The notes beneath the pieces were generated by a model. The model was not told where the DNA came from and searched no databases. It saw only the letters and a program-made list of their open reading frames with translations. Of a DNA stretch of 64,000 bases, positions 36,446 through 45,665 are shown one piece after another (position 1 is the first letter of the stretch; each line of letters opens with the position of its first letter). The stretch comes from Gammaproteobacteria bacterium MOLA455. GTDB lineage: Bacteria; Pseudomonadota; Gammaproteobacteria; Pseudomonadales; Porticoccaceae. The DNA lies in NCBI GenBank assembly GCA_000511875.1, contig AZIN01000001.1, positions 937,332 through 1,001,331 on the forward strand, in the 5' to 3' direction. Both the position numbers and the translations under genes were made by a program.

Positions 36446-37060
36446 ATGACCCTCACTTCCGCATTCGCCCTCTACACCACCATGATTGTGCTGGCTCTGC
36501 TCCCTGGGCCTGGGGTTGTGGTGGTGGTCGCACGCGCACTAGACTCAGGCTTTCGCCAAGGTCTGGCAACCGCCATGGGTATTCTCAGTGGCGACTTTAT
36601 CTTTATTGCCCTGGCCATATTTGGCCTCGCCGCCCTTGCCGAAGTGATGGGCAGCTTCTTTGTGATCATTAAATATGCTGGCGCCGCTTACCTTATCTAT
36701 TTGGGTTATCAGCTGATCACCTCAGATAATAACGACTCAGCCACACCAGAGCTCAAACCCGCCAACTACTCCACCAACTATTTGGTCGGCCTCGCCACCT
36801 CAGTGAGTAATCCAAAGGTCACTCTGTTCTATCTCAGTTTCTTTCCCGCCTTTTTGGATTTAGAGAACATTTCCATGACCGATATAGGACTATTATTTTT
36901 CATCGCAACATTTTCTGTTGGGCTGGTTATGGCAGGCTATGCTTACGTTGCGGCAAAAACCAAATCCTCGTTTGCAGCCTCACCCAAGACCAAGTATCTG
37001 AAGTTTGGATCTGGTGCCTTATTAATCGGTGGCGGTGTGTTTGTGGCATTGAGGAGTTAA
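36446..37060 (+). CDS. LysE/RhtB-family amino-acid exporter
   Basis: 204 residues, six membrane helices, the usual size for this family. The N-terminus LALLPGPGVVVVVARAL carries the conserved PGP motif, followed by GLATAMGILSGDFIFI and the third-helix region KYAGAAYLIYLGYQ; VGLATSVSNPKVTLFYLSFFP is the family's NPK signature. It exports an amino acid or related compound, probably from the cytoplasm; which one cannot be told. Directly downstream of a DMT exporter. Confidence 0.9.
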   Translation: MTLTSAFALYTTMIVLALLPGPGVVVVVARALDSGFRQGLATAMGILSGDFIFIALAIFGLAALAEVMGSFFVIIKYAGAAYLIYLGYQLITSDNNDSATPELKPANYSTNYLVGLATSVSNPKVTLFYLSFFPAFLDLENISMTDIGLLFFIATFSVGLVMAGYAYVAAKTKSSFAASPKTKYLKFGSGALLIGGGVFVALRS

Positions 37061-37090
37061 GTCTCAGAAGACAATCAGAATGAATATTTT

Positions 37091-37618
37091 ATGGATGAAA
37101 AATTCAAACAACTCTCAGAACTCGGCGCAGCTGACTTTGTCCATATTAACGGCAGTCTAATCGACCACCTCAAAGGCACCAGAGACCTTCTATCCTCCTG
37201 GTCGGCACCACCAGCGTTGCAAGATGCCGGCCTCTATCATGCCGCTTACGGCACAGCGGGTTTTGAAGAGCAGATGGTCGCGGCCAATCAGCGGGCAAAA
37301 ATCGCTCACATCGTTGGCCCTCTGGCTGAGGAGATTATTTACCAATATTGCGCCTGCGATCGCGACTATTTCTGGCCTCAGCTGGGTCTTATCGAGCATC
37401 CCACATTTCGAAATCGATTCAGCCTAGAAACCTACCAGCTTGGGCTGCAAGCAGTTAAAGATTTTTGCGAACTGACTGTGGCCAATGAGTTAGAAATCGC
37501 GATGGCAAGTCCCGATTTCGTCACCCGGCATGGTAGCGTCCTGCTCAAATTATTTACCCAGATGGCACCATTGCTCAGCCCCAGCGCTAATACAGCAGTC
37601 TCTCGAGTGCTTGGCTAA
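37091..37618 (+). CDS. uncharacterised protein, possibly HD-like (DUF6817-type)
   Basis: 175 residues, no signal peptide or membrane segment. The N-terminal part HINGSLIDHLKGTRDLLSSW, then DAGLYHAAYGTAGF, has spaced histidines and a pattern I associate with a family of small HD-like proteins (DUF6817), but I cannot name it with certainty. EEIIYQYCACDRD follows, also conserved-looking. If HD-like, it could be a metal-dependent phosphohydrolase or oxygenase. Weak Shine-Dalgarno. It lies between a LysE exporter and a quinone oxidoreductase. Confidence 0.55.
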   Translation: MDEKFKQLSELGAADFVHINGSLIDHLKGTRDLLSSWSAPPALQDAGLYHAAYGTAGFEEQMVAANQRAKIAHIVGPLAEEIIYQYCACDRDYFWPQLGLIEHPTFRNRFSLETYQLGLQAVKDFCELTVANELEIAMASPDFVTRHGSVLLKLFTQMAPLLSPSANTAVSRVLG

Positions 37619-37682
37619 TACAAGGCCTATTTATCGCGTACCAGTCCAGCTAAACTTTCGCTTTGCACTGAGCGCATCCAAT

Positions 37683-38675
37683 ATGAGTTTACCCACAAGC
37701 CAAACCAGCATCGAAATCACCCAACCGGGCGGCCCAGAGGTTTTGCAACCCAGCGCCCGAGTTGTGCCTCAACCCGCCGACACCCAACTATTAATTCAGG
37801 TCGCCGCAGCCGGTATCAATCGCCCGGATGTGTTTCAACGCATGGGCTTTTACCCGCCACCCCCAGGTGTTACCGATATCCCCGGTCTCGAAGTCTCTGG
37901 CACGGTAGTAGCTATCGGCGCGAGAGTGACGGATTGGGCGATTGGCGATCAGGTCTGCGCGCTATTGTCTGGCGGTGGCTACGCCGAGTATGCGATTGCC
38001 GAGGAGTCTCTGTGTTTACCTATACCTGAGGGCATGGATCTGGTAGACGCCGCGGCTTTGCCTGAGACCTGCTTTACGGTTTGGCACAATCTGTTTGAGC
38101 GCGCGGAGTTAAAAGCCGGTGAATGGCTGCTGGTCCATGGCGGTTCCAGTGGTATTGGCACCACGGCGATTCAGATGGCAACGGCCATGGGTATAAATGT
38201 CATCACCACGGCGGGCTCCGATGAAAAGTGTGCGGTCTGTGAGGAGCTGGGGGCGGTGAAAGCGATCAATTACCATCAGCAGGACTTTGTTGAGCTCTGT
38301 CAGGAGTTGACTGACAGCGGCGTCAACGTGATCTTGGATATGGTCGGCGGTGACTATATGCAGCGTAACTTTAGTGCCTGCGCAGCCCAGGCGAGGATTG
38401 TCAGCATTGCCTTTTTACGTGGCTCAAAAGCCGAGTTGGATCTGCTGCCTTTAATGCTCAAACAGATCGTCTTGACCGGTTCCACCCTGCGCGCTCAGTC
38501 CCTTAAGAATAAAGCGCGCATCGCCGCAGGTGTTGAATCTCAGGTCTGGCCATTAATCGCCGAGGGTAAATTTAAACCAGTGGTTCACAGTCGCTTTGCA
38601 CTGTCTGAGGCCCATAAAGGGCATGCGCTAATGGAATCTAGCCAGCATATTGGTAAGATCCTTTTAACAAATTAA
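37683..38675 (+). CDS. NAD(P)H:quinone oxidoreductase, zinc-independent MDR family (PIG3-like)
   Basis: 330 residues from the ATG at 37683; the longer frame from 37530 overlaps the preceding gene and adds unconserved sequence. GroES-like N-terminal half with INRPDVFQRMGFYPPPPG and PGLEVSGTVVAIG, then the NADPH-binding loop HGGSSGIGTTAIQMA. No zinc-binding cysteines are present at the catalytic site, so it belongs to the quinone oxidoreductase branch. The PPPPGVTDIPGLE stretch is typical of the PIG3/TP53I3 subgroup. Cytoplasmic. Followed after 12 bases by yciH. Confidence 0.88.
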   Translation: MSLPTSQTSIEITQPGGPEVLQPSARVVPQPADTQLLIQVAAAGINRPDVFQRMGFYPPPPGVTDIPGLEVSGTVVAIGARVTDWAIGDQVCALLSGGGYAEYAIAEESLCLPIPEGMDLVDAAALPETCFTVWHNLFERAELKAGEWLLVHGGSSGIGTTAIQMATAMGINVITTAGSDEKCAVCEELGAVKAINYHQQDFVELCQELTDSGVNVILDMVGGDYMQRNFSACAAQARIVSIAFLRGSKAELDLLPLMLKQIVLTGSTLRAQSLKNKARIAAGVESQVWPLIAEGKFKPVVHSRFALSEAHKGHALMESSQHIGKILLTN

Positions 38676-38687
38676 CTGAGAGCTCAG

Positions 38688-39011
38688 ATGGCAAATAACG
38701 AATCGCGATTAGTGTACTCCACAGATTCAGGGCGTATTAAACAGGCACCCACAGAGCAGATCCCCGAGAGCGACGGCACTGTGCGCATTCGTCGCGAAAC
38801 TAAGGGTCGCAAAGGCAAAGGTGTCACCACGGTCTCTGGTTTGGGCCTGGCAGCTGGCGACTTAAAAGCACTGGCCAAGCAGCTAAAACAGAAATGCTCC
38901 ACCGGCGGCACAGTTAAAGATGGGGTTATCGAAATTCAGGGAGATCATCGCGAGACGCTAAAAGCCGCGCTGGAAAAGCTCGGCCACAATGTCAAACTGG
39001 CGGGTGGCTGA
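38688..39011 (+). CDS. yciH: YciH/SUI1 translation initiation factor-like protein
   Basis: 107 residues (E. coli YciH 108). SUI1 domain with IRRETKGRKGKGVTTVSGL and the conserved LKALAKQLKQKCSTGGTVKD, ending GDHRETLKAALEKLGHNVK. It resembles eukaryotic eIF1 and influences start-site fidelity in bacteria. The following S9 peptidase begins 1 base after its stop, so translation may be coupled. Stop codon TGA at 39009-39011. Confidence 0.93.
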   Translation: MANNESRLVYSTDSGRIKQAPTEQIPESDGTVRIRRETKGRKGKGVTTVSGLGLAAGDLKALAKQLKQKCSTGGTVKDGVIEIQGDHRETLKAALEKLGHNVKLAGG

Positions 39012-39012
39012 T

Positions 39013-40914
39013 ATGAACAAAATTGCCAAAGCCTATGGCAGCTGGCCATCCACTATTAGCGCCGAGTTAATTACTCGCGCAGCACCGGGGTTAAATTTTC
39101 TCCAGTCCCATGGCCAACGCCTGTTCTGGGTCGAAAGCCGCCCCTGGGACGCAGGGCGCAATGTCATTATGTGCCGCGAACCCGATGGCAGCATTCGCGA
39201 TCTATTCACAGCACCTTTTAGCCATAGCAGCCGAGTACATGAATATGGCGGCATGGCCTATGCCGCAGACGACAATTATCTGTATTTTGTGAATGCCGCT
39301 GACCAGCGCATTTATCAGCTGTCACTCACCGAGAACAACCCGCCAGTCGCCATCACTGAGAAGGGCCCGCGCTTTGCTGACCTAATACTTGATTCAGCGC
39401 GCCAACAGCTTATTGCTGTCTGTGAAATTCATCATCAAGATCGCGAAGCGGAAAATACCCTGGTTAGCGTTGCCACTGCAGATGGCAACCTCAGCACTCT
39501 GATCAGCGGCGCAGACTTTTACGCCTACCCACGCATCAGCCCCGACAGCAAAAAGCTTTGCTGGGTAGAGTGGCAGCACCCGAATATGCCTTGGGATAGC
39601 AGTCAACTTTGGCAGGCTAATCTCGCCGGTGACAGTCTAACCAGTAAAACAATGATGGCTGGCTCAGACAACAACGAAGCTATATTTCAGCCCCAATGGT
39701 CACCGGACAATCAGCTCTATTTTGTCTCGGACAAAAATAATTGGTGGAATATTTACCGCATTGAAAAGAGCGCCGTCATTCCAGTACTTGAGATGGATGC
39801 TGAATTTGCAACACCTCTGTGGCAGTTTGGCATGACCACCTATGATTTTATTGATGCCAATACTATTGCCTCTATTTGGACGACTAAAGGTATCTGGAAT
39901 AGTGGTTTTGTTGACATAGCCTCAGGCCAACTGAGACAAATAGACTGTCATTACAGCAGCATGCAGGCGCTGACCTGTCATCAAAATCAACTCGTGGTAG
40001 TCGCCGGAGCCGCGGCACTGCCCAGTGAACTTATCAGCATTAGTCCCTGCGCTACTGTGGAGTCAGTCTACTCCCCTGCCACCTTGGCACTGGACCCTGA
40101 GGACCTCGCCGAACCGCAATCGATTTTATTTGCCATTGGCGACACTGCCGACAGCCAGCAGGTTCACGCTTTTTATTATCCCCCAACCAATGGCCAATAC
40201 TGCGGTCTCGAAGGCGAATTACCACCGCTGATCGCCCTCTGCCACGGCGGACCCACCGGTGCCACCGACAGCGGTCTAAACCTTAAATTGCAGTACTGGT
40301 GCAACCGTGGCTTTGCGGTGGTGGATATTAACTATCGCGGCAGCACCGGCTTTGGTCGCACCTACCGCCATTCGTTGACGGGCGCCTGGGGCATTGCCGA
40401 TGTCGAAGATACTCAACACGCCATCCGCTATCTCACCGAGCAGCAGATGATCGACCCTAAGCGCTGTCTGATCCGCGGCGGCAGTGCTGGTGGTTACACT
40501 GTGCTCTCGGCGCTGACCTTTACCGATACCTTTCAGGCAGGTGCCAGTCTCTATGGTATTGGCGACTTAGAGACCTTAGCTAAAGACACCCACAAATTTG
40601 AATCACGTTATATGGATAGCCTAATTGGTCCCTATCCCGAGCGCAGAGATATCTACCTTGAACGCTCACCGATCCATCACGCCCAAGGCCTCAACTGCCC
40701 GGTGATTTTTTTGCAAGGCTTAGAAGACAAAGTGGTGCCCCCTAATCAAGCGGAGATGATGGTTAAGCTGCTGCAAGACAAAGGCATTAAAGTCGCTCAT
40801 GTCACCTTCCCCGACGAGGGTCATGGCTTTAGAAAGGCAGACAATATCATTCACGCAATGGAGAGCGAACTGGCCTTCTATCTTGATGTATTTAACTTAA
40901 CAGATGGAACCTAA
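39013..40914 (+). CDS. S9-family prolyl oligopeptidase-like serine peptidase
   Basis: 633 residues from the ATG at 39013, directly after yciH. The N-terminal ~370 residues are a beta-propeller with repeats such as YPRISPDSKKLCWVEW and FQPQWSPDNQLYFVS. The C-terminal alpha/beta hydrolase has the nucleophile in GGSAGGYTVLSAL, the Asp in QGLEDKVVPPNQ and the His in DEGHGF. No signal peptide, so probably cytoplasmic and acting on short peptides, as dipeptidyl or acylaminoacyl peptidase. Substrate unknown. greB begins 3 bases after its stop. Confidence 0.9.
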   Translation: MNKIAKAYGSWPSTISAELITRAAPGLNFLQSHGQRLFWVESRPWDAGRNVIMCREPDGSIRDLFTAPFSHSSRVHEYGGMAYAADDNYLYFVNAADQRIYQLSLTENNPPVAITEKGPRFADLILDSARQQLIAVCEIHHQDREAENTLVSVATADGNLSTLISGADFYAYPRISPDSKKLCWVEWQHPNMPWDSSQLWQANLAGDSLTSKTMMAGSDNNEAIFQPQWSPDNQLYFVSDKNNWWNIYRIEKSAVIPVLEMDAEFATPLWQFGMTTYDFIDANTIASIWTTKGIWNSGFVDIASGQLRQIDCHYSSMQALTCHQNQLVVVAGAAALPSELISISPCATVESVYSPATLALDPEDLAEPQSILFAIGDTADSQQVHAFYYPPTNGQYCGLEGELPPLIALCHGGPTGATDSGLNLKLQYWCNRGFAVVDINYRGSTGFGRTYRHSLTGAWGIADVEDTQHAIRYLTEQQMIDPKRCLIRGGSAGGYTVLSALTFTDTFQAGASLYGIGDLETLAKDTHKFESRYMDSLIGPYPERRDIYLERSPIHHAQGLNCPVIFLQGLEDKVVPPNQAEMMVKLLQDKGIKVAHVTFPDEGHGFRKADNIIHAMESELAFYLDVFNLTDGT

Positions 40915-40917
40915 GCC

Positions 40918-41415
40918 ATGGGTCGCTATCGCCCTCCCTCACCGAAAAGTTCCCCCTATATCACTCCAGAGGGTGCCAGCAAGATGCGCGCCGAGGTGCA
41001 TCAGCTGTGGAAAATTGAGCGGCCCAAGGTCACTCATATAGTTCACGAGGCGGCCAAAAACGGCGACCGCTCAGAAAATGGTGATTATATTTACGGCAAA
41101 CGCCGTCTGCGGGAAATAGACAGCCGCGTGCGCTACCTGACCAAGCGCATTGAGGAAGCGACCATTGTTGAAGACAAACCCAGAGATCCCTCCAAAGTAT
41201 TTTTTTCCGCTTGGGTTACCGTGGAAGACGCAGACAGTGGCGATGAGCATATCTACAGACTAGTAGGCTCAGACGAAATAGATTCAGCACTCAACTGGAT
41301 CAGCATCGATTCTCCCATAGCTCGAGCACTGGTGGGCAAGTCGATCGACGATGAAATAAACGTAAAAACACCGGCTGGAGATCGGTGTTTAGTGGTTACA
41401 GCAATACGGTATTAG
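40918..41415 (+). CDS. greB: transcription elongation factor GreB
   Basis: 165 residues (E. coli 158). N-terminal coiled coil with the acidic tip NGDRSENGDYIYGKRRLREI, the catalytic part that reaches RNA polymerase's active site to stimulate cleavage of backtracked RNA. YIYGKRRLREIDSRVRYL is the GreB rather than the GreA signature. The C-terminal FKBP-like domain is present (VGSDEIDSALNWISIDSPIA). Last gene in the yciH-peptidase-greB run; convergent with pdxH with a 17-base gap. Confidence 0.95.
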   Translation: MGRYRPPSPKSSPYITPEGASKMRAEVHQLWKIERPKVTHIVHEAAKNGDRSENGDYIYGKRRLREIDSRVRYLTKRIEEATIVEDKPRDPSKVFFSAWVTVEDADSGDEHIYRLVGSDEIDSALNWISIDSPIARALVGKSIDDEINVKTPAGDRCLVVTAIRY

Positions 41416-41432
41416 CGGCGGTTAACAATCAA

Positions 41433-42077
41433 TTAAGGCGACAGCCGAGCTATATCCCAACTGCTACTGTCGTCTTCAGAGCGAGAATAACTAAAGCGAT
41501 CATGCAGACGCATTTCACCACCCTGCCAAAACTCGATTTCCTCAGGCACCACCCGAAAGCCTCCCCAAAAATCTGGCAAGGGAATCTCCCCCTCGGCAAA
41601 CTTTTCTTTAATCTGAGCAAACTGCGTTTCCAATACCTGACGGGAATTAATTCGACTACTCTGCTTAGAGGCCCAAGCGGCCAGCTGGCTTCCCTTGGGA
41701 CGGCTGAGAAAATACTTCAATACATCGACAGTGGACAAACGCTCAGCACGACCGCCAACAATCACCTGACGGTCTAACTGCAACCAAGGAAAATGCAGAC
41801 TCACCTGTGCATTAACGGCGATCTCTTTAGCCTTGCGGCTGCCAAGATTGGTATAGAACACAAAACCGCGCTGATCAAAGTCCTTTAACAGCACCATGCG
41901 CTGCCAAGGTTTCCCCTCAGCAGACACAGTGGCTACGCTCATCGCCGTAGGATCCTGAATACCCGCCTCAATCGCCTGCTCCATCCACAGTTTAAACTGC
42001 TCGAAGGGGCTAGCCGACAAAGACTCTCGGGTTAATTTTCCATAATCATATTCACGGCGATTATCTTGCAAGCTCAT
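41433..42077 (-). CDS. pdxH: pyridoxamine/pyridoxine 5'-phosphate oxidase
   Basis: FMN enzyme making pyridoxal 5'-phosphate. 214 residues (E. coli 218). N-terminus [10 protein letters not shown] (REYxxxxL in most PdxH), FMN-binding [17 protein letters not shown], substrate-binding [16 protein letters not shown] and C-terminal [19 protein letters not shown] followed by RLHDRF, all conserved. Cytoplasmic. Single gene; ATG at 42077. Supplies the cofactor for trpB, thrC, bioF and others in this window. Confidence 0.95.
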   Translation of the reverse strand: MSLQDNRREYDYGKLTRESLSASPFEQFKLWMEQAIEAGIQDPTAMSVATVSAEGKPWQRMVLLKDFDQRGFVFYTNLGSRKAKEIAVNAQVSLHFPWLQLDRQVIVGGRAERLSTVDVLKYFLSRPKGSQLAAWASKQSSRINSRQVLETQFAQIKEKFAEGEIPLPDFWGGFRVVPEEIEFWQGGEMRLHDRFSYSRSEDDSSSWDIARLSP

Positions 42078-42124
42078 AGCATTTCCATCTCTGCATTTCC
42101 ATTTCTATAGTTTAATTATCGATC

Positions 42125-42892
42125 TTACATACTGCCGATACATTGCCCGCCATCGACAGGCATTGCAACACCTGTCAAATAGCTGCCCGCATCACTGGCT
42201 AAGAGCAAAAATGGCGCGCTGATCTCGTCCATGTCGCCGGCACGGCCCAGGGGCGACGAACCGAGAAACTTGGCACTTTCGGGGGAATCAAACAGCATCT
42301 CAGTCATTTCGGTTAGAAAGTAGCCAGGACATAATGCGTTCACACGAATGCCTTTGCGGCCCCACTCTAAGGCCTGAGCCTTGGTCAGCTGAATCACTCC
42401 GGCTTTAGAGGCCGAGTACACCGACTGAGCAAAGGATACCCGCAGCCCCAGAATAGAGGCTGTGTTGACGATGCTGCCACCGACACCAGCTGCAACCATA
42501 CGTTTAGCCGCTTCTTGAGCCACCATCCACACGCCTTTAAGGTTAGTGTCCACAACCCAATCCCAGCTCGCTTCGTCAGCTTTTAATGCACTCTTGCCAT
42601 CGGCAACACCGGCATTATTGGAGATCACAGTGATCGTGCCAAAGGCCGCCTCAGCCTTATCAAAGGCAGCAGTAACAGACTCAGCACTGGTCACATCCAT
42701 AGCCACGGCGCAGGCCTCACCACCGGCGGCCTGAATCTCGGCCACCAAGGCCTCAAGACGATCAACACGGCGCGCCGCGACCACAACTTTGGCGCCACGA
42801 GCGGCCAAGATTTTCGCAAAATTTACACCAAAACCACTGGATGCACCTGTAACCATAGCGACCTTGCCGCGCATATCGAATTCTGTTGTCAT
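42125..42892 (-). CDS. short-chain dehydrogenase/reductase (FabG-like)
   Basis: 255 residues, classical SDR: TGASSGFG at residues ~15-22, NNAGVADG near 92, Ser in NTASILGLR and catalytic YSASK near 158, then the C-terminal LCPGYFLTEM and GVAMPVDGGQC. Close in style to FabG/3-hydroxyacyl-CoA dehydrogenase type enzymes with NAD(P). Shine-Dalgarno GGGGAGAGGC. Stands alone between pdxH and a MAPEG protein. Substrate not deducible; the other SDR in this window (21614-22462) is only distantly similar. Confidence 0.88.
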   Translation of the reverse strand: MTTEFDMRGKVAMVTGASSGFGVNFAKILAARGAKVVVAARRVDRLEALVAEIQAAGGEACAVAMDVTSAESVTAAFDKAEAAFGTITVISNNAGVADGKSALKADEASWDWVVDTNLKGVWMVAQEAAKRMVAAGVGGSIVNTASILGLRVSFAQSVYSASKAGVIQLTKAQALEWGRKGIRVNALCPGYFLTEMTEMLFDSPESAKFLGSSPLGRAGDMDEISAPFLLLASDAGSYLTGVAMPVDGGQCIGSM

Positions 42893-43156
42893 TTGCCTCT
42901 CCCCTTATCCTCTGTTATCAACCATTCGGCTGCTTGTTTTAGTGGCCACAGTTTAACCCGCAGAGGTGATTGCCACTAGAAAGAATCGGACTTCTGAGTA
43001 CTACTGATCCCAGACAACAGAGATGCGCCGCTTAAACAGGTAAAGCGCTCCGGATTGGTCTATTTTAAATCCAATGAGTGAGGTAATTGACTGCGCTTTT
43101 AAGAGCCAGCAAATACCACAGCCAACCAAATCCAACCAATTTTTAACGGAGTTAAC

Positions 43157-43552
43157 ATGCAACTGCCAACACTGCTAAGTATTACACCTATTTACATCGC
43201 CCTATTGGGTCTGCTGTTTATCCCCTTTACGCTGCGCGCCGGTTTATACCGAGTGCAAAGCAACATTTTGATCGGCACCGGCGACGATCCAGAAATGCTG
43301 CGACGCATCCGTGGCCAGGGTAACTTTGTTGAGACCGTGCCCATCGCCCTACTGCTGCTTGTCGCAATGGAACTGCTGGGAGCCAAAGACGCGTGGCTAC
43401 ATATTCTTGGTATTGCACTGATTCTTGGGCGTATCAGCCATTATCTAGCCATCACTGAGCTTGGCCCCAACGTCCTGCGCCCGATCGGCATGTCCACAAC
43501 CATAATCACCATCCTAGTAAGCTCGCTGTGGATTCTGATAAATGCCCTGTAA
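43157..43552 (+). CDS. MAPEG-family membrane protein
   Basis: 131 residues with four membrane helices. RRIRGQGNFVETVPIALLLL matches the MAPEG signature (R-x-H/Q-x-N-x-x-E), in which the Arg, Asn and Glu bind glutathione in eukaryotic relatives. Bacterial members are mostly uncharacterised. Shine-Dalgarno GGAG. Upstream is a 264-base gap with no visible gene. Confidence 0.85.
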   Translation: MQLPTLLSITPIYIALLGLLFIPFTLRAGLYRVQSNILIGTGDDPEMLRRIRGQGNFVETVPIALLLLVAMELLGAKDAWLHILGIALILGRISHYLAITELGPNVLRPIGMSTTIITILVSSLWILINAL

Positions 43553-43623
43553 CACTGTGGCCAACACAAAACTGAAATAACCAAGAAAAAAAGCCTAACC
43601 GGCATTTATCAAGGAGCGACACC

Positions 43624-44004
43624 ATGAGCGAGCTGTATTCCGAACATCCCGTTATGTTCAAGAACAACCCACTGGGTTTTATCATCTGTTTGATACTGAT
43701 TCCCGCAGGTGGCTTGGGTCTATTGATTCTGCTGACCTGGCACCTGAAAAACAAAGCCTCAAAACTCACCGTCAATGACAGTGAGATCCTCTTTGAAAAA
43801 GGACTGCTCAGCAAAGAGCGCTCCGAGGTGAATCTCGCCAGCGTGCGCACTACCAAAGTCAAGCAGTCATTCTTCAACCGTATCTTTGGTGTTGGCAGTA
43901 TTGAGATCTTCACTGCAGGGGACTCCCCGGAAATTGTCGCCACAGGAATGCCGGAGCCGAATAAAATTCGCGAGCTTATTAAAGCGAACCAAAATGATGG
44001 GTGA
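43624..44004 (+). CDS. bacterial PH-domain (bPH2/DUF304-like) membrane protein
   Basis: 126 residues. Two adjacent hydrophobic segments near residues 17-40 (NPLGFIICLILIPAGGLGLL) followed by a bPH2-like domain: LTVNDSEILFEKGLLSKER, then RTTKVKQSFFNRIFGVGSIEI, which is the typical order of YdbS/YdbT-type proteins. Located in the inner membrane with the PH domain in the cytoplasm. Shine-Dalgarno AAGGAG. Its TGA overlaps the GTG of the next gene (GTGA), so the pair is co-translated. Confidence 0.8.
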   Translation: MSELYSEHPVMFKNNPLGFIICLILIPAGGLGLLILLTWHLKNKASKLTVNDSEILFEKGLLSKERSEVNLASVRTTKVKQSFFNRIFGVGSIEIFTAGDSPEIVATGMPEPNKIRELIKANQNDG

Positions 44005-44324
44005 CAGAAATGGTTGGAGAAACGGACGAAAAAGATAAAAACGAAACCCGCAAGATCGCCATAGGGATTGTCAGCCTAGTCTTGGTACTGGGCTTGGCGA
44101 TTTTTCTGATGGCGCCGATTGTGGCTGAACTGGTCAGCGTGCACTTTGCACCCGGGCTGGGCTTTAGGGATTCAGCGGTTATCTCATTCTTTGTCACTAT
44201 AGTGATTATGATCCTGTTTGCCATCTCGGCTGGGGATGGATTGCTCGGTGAGATTCAGTTTATTTTGGGTGGTTTCTTTTTGTTTTTTGTGATTATTTGG
44301 CTGCTGGTGGCTTGGATTTTTTAG
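44001..44324 (+). CDS. uncharacterised small membrane protein
   Basis: 107 residues from a GTG at 44001; an ATG at 44010 is an alternative. Acidic and basic N-terminus, then three hydrophobic segments (IGIVSLVLVLGLAIFLMA; DSAVISFFVTIVIMILFAIS; FILGGFFLFFVIIWLLVAW). No family recognised. Coupled to the PH-domain gene by a 4-base overlap, so it probably works with it. Confidence 0.65.
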   Translation: MTEMVGETDEKDKNETRKIAIGIVSLVLVLGLAIFLMAPIVAELVSVHFAPGLGFRDSAVISFFVTIVIMILFAISAGDGLLGEIQFILGGFFLFFVIIWLLVAWIF

Positions 44325-44455
44325 CATTTTAACTCGCATCTTCTTAAAGCAAGGATATTTGATCCGAGGAGGAAAAAAATCCATTTATAAATAAAAATAG
44401 ATAAAGATATTTTCAGTCATACTAGAGTTTCGCTATTACAAGTTCTTATTAAATT

Positions 44456-45148
44456 CTACCCATAAGTAATGTGCTGCTCCATCTCATTGGTATCCAAGTG
44501 CGGAACCCCATTAAACCCTGTCAGGTTCATCTTCTTAGCATTAAAAAAGAAATGACTAATCGCGGTATTTTTATACTGCAGGTTTAGATCAAAAATATTT
44601 TCATCCGGAATCCCCAATACTCCTCCCACAAAGGTGCTAATCGAACCACCAGAACCAATGGCGAGAATAGACTTGCCTCCATCGGCCATGGCTTGAATCT
44701 GCTGCTGGGCGTCAATCACTCGGGCTTTAAAGTCGACCCAGGTTTCGGGAACATTCTCAATTTCGCCTCGGGTCCAGACGGTCAGCACTTTGCGCAGTAG
44801 GCGATAGTAATTCTTGCGGTCGTCGGGGTTGGCGGCGATGATTTGATAGAGAGGATCATCGCCATGAGTTTTGCCATAGGCTTCGGTCATATCGGTGAAG
44901 TTATATTCATTTAGGCCTGGCAGGACAATGCGATTGCTGCCATCGATCTCCATGCCAACGCAGATGCCATCCATGGTTTCATGGTGACGAACCATATCGC
45001 CGACGATTAGGGTGTCAAAACTGGCTCCGCGTTTGCCGAGATGCTCACCTAACCAGCGCGATTGCTGGTGACCAAGGTCTGAGAGTTGATCGTAGTTGGC
45101 GGCGCCAAAGGAGGCTTGGGCGTGACGGACTAGGTAGAGCTCAGACAT
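44456..45148 (-). CDS. histidine phosphatase (phosphoglycerate-mutase-like)
   Basis: 230 residues. N-terminal catalytic loop LYLVRHAQASFG (RHA where RHG is usual; His remains), with a second conserved region VRHHETMDGI containing the family's arginine/histidine pair, and the C-terminal histidine position replaced in IGSGGSISTF (His is not at the usual place after GG). The substitution suggests a broad or altered phosphatase rather than glycolytic mutase. Shine-Dalgarno AGGATCC before the ATG. Stands alone. Confidence 0.8.
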   Translation of the reverse strand: MSELYLVRHAQASFGAANYDQLSDLGHQQSRWLGEHLGKRGASFDTLIVGDMVRHHETMDGICVGMEIDGSNRIVLPGLNEYNFTDMTEAYGKTHGDDPLYQIIAANPDDRKNYYRLLRKVLTVWTRGEIENVPETWVDFKARVIDAQQQIQAMADGGKSILAIGSGGSISTFVGGVLGIPDENIFDLNLQYKNTAISHFFFNAKKMNLTGFNGVPHLDTNEMEQHITYG

Positions 45149-45355
45149 GGAGGATCCTGTGGGGAGTTGTTGTTTTTATGCTCAGCATTTAAACCCACTT
45201 TGCAGGCTATGGATAGTTACCTTGGGGTATAGAGGTCATTGATCAGATTAATTTATGCACAACTCCCATTCCTAGAGGCTACGCAGAGAAAAACATCCTC
45301 TTGGTTGATATTCTGCAGATAACTATCAATTCACCTCTTATCGAAACTAGCACCC

Positions 45356-45373
45356 GTTACGTTACGGGTTACG
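45356..45373. promoter_or_regulatory. GTTAC direct repeats ahead of the broken higB (possible operator remnant)
   Basis: GTTAC occurs at 45356, 45361 and 45368, seven bases before the position where higB should start. HigA-type antitoxins bind short repeated sites over their own promoter, so this may be an old operator. Weak evidence. Confidence 0.25.
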
Positions 45374-45379
45374 CTAACA

Positions 45380-45656
45380 ACGATCAAAAGCTTTAAGCAC
45401 AAAGGTCTAGAGCTGTTCTTTAGAACAGGAATAACATCGGAAATACAGGCCAAGCACAGCAAGAAGCTGCAATTAATATTAGGTGCGCTTCAGGCAGCAA
45501 CCAGCCCTATAGATATTGATTTGCCAGGCTTAGTTTTACATTCGCTCAGGTAAACGGTTTGATATTTGGTCTGTGCGAGTAAGCGGTAATTGGCGCCTAA
45601 CCTTTCGCTTTAATGGTGGCCACGCCGAAGTAGTGAATTATGAAGATTATCATTGA
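45380..45656 (+). pseudogene. higB: broken HigB toxin gene
   Basis: RelE/HigB-type ribosome-dependent mRNA interferase, inactive. The frame from 45380 reads IKSFKHKGLELFFRTG and IDIDLPGLVLHSL, matching the start of HigB, and then hits TAA at 45551. Shifting the frame at ~45548 restores the HigB end: GKRFDIWSVRVSGNWR then TFRFNGGHAEVVNYEDYH and TGA at 45654. The total of 277 bases is two short of a normal 92-residue gene. The expected start codon is ACG instead of ATG. Two independent lesions make it a pseudogene. higA follows 9 bases later. Confidence 0.85.
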
Positions 45657-45665
45657 GGACAGACT

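Noticed and set aside
37530-37682. Extended N-terminus of the quinone oxidoreductase
   Set aside because: It overlaps the previous gene, has no family similarity, and the ATG at 37683 gives the normal MDR length.
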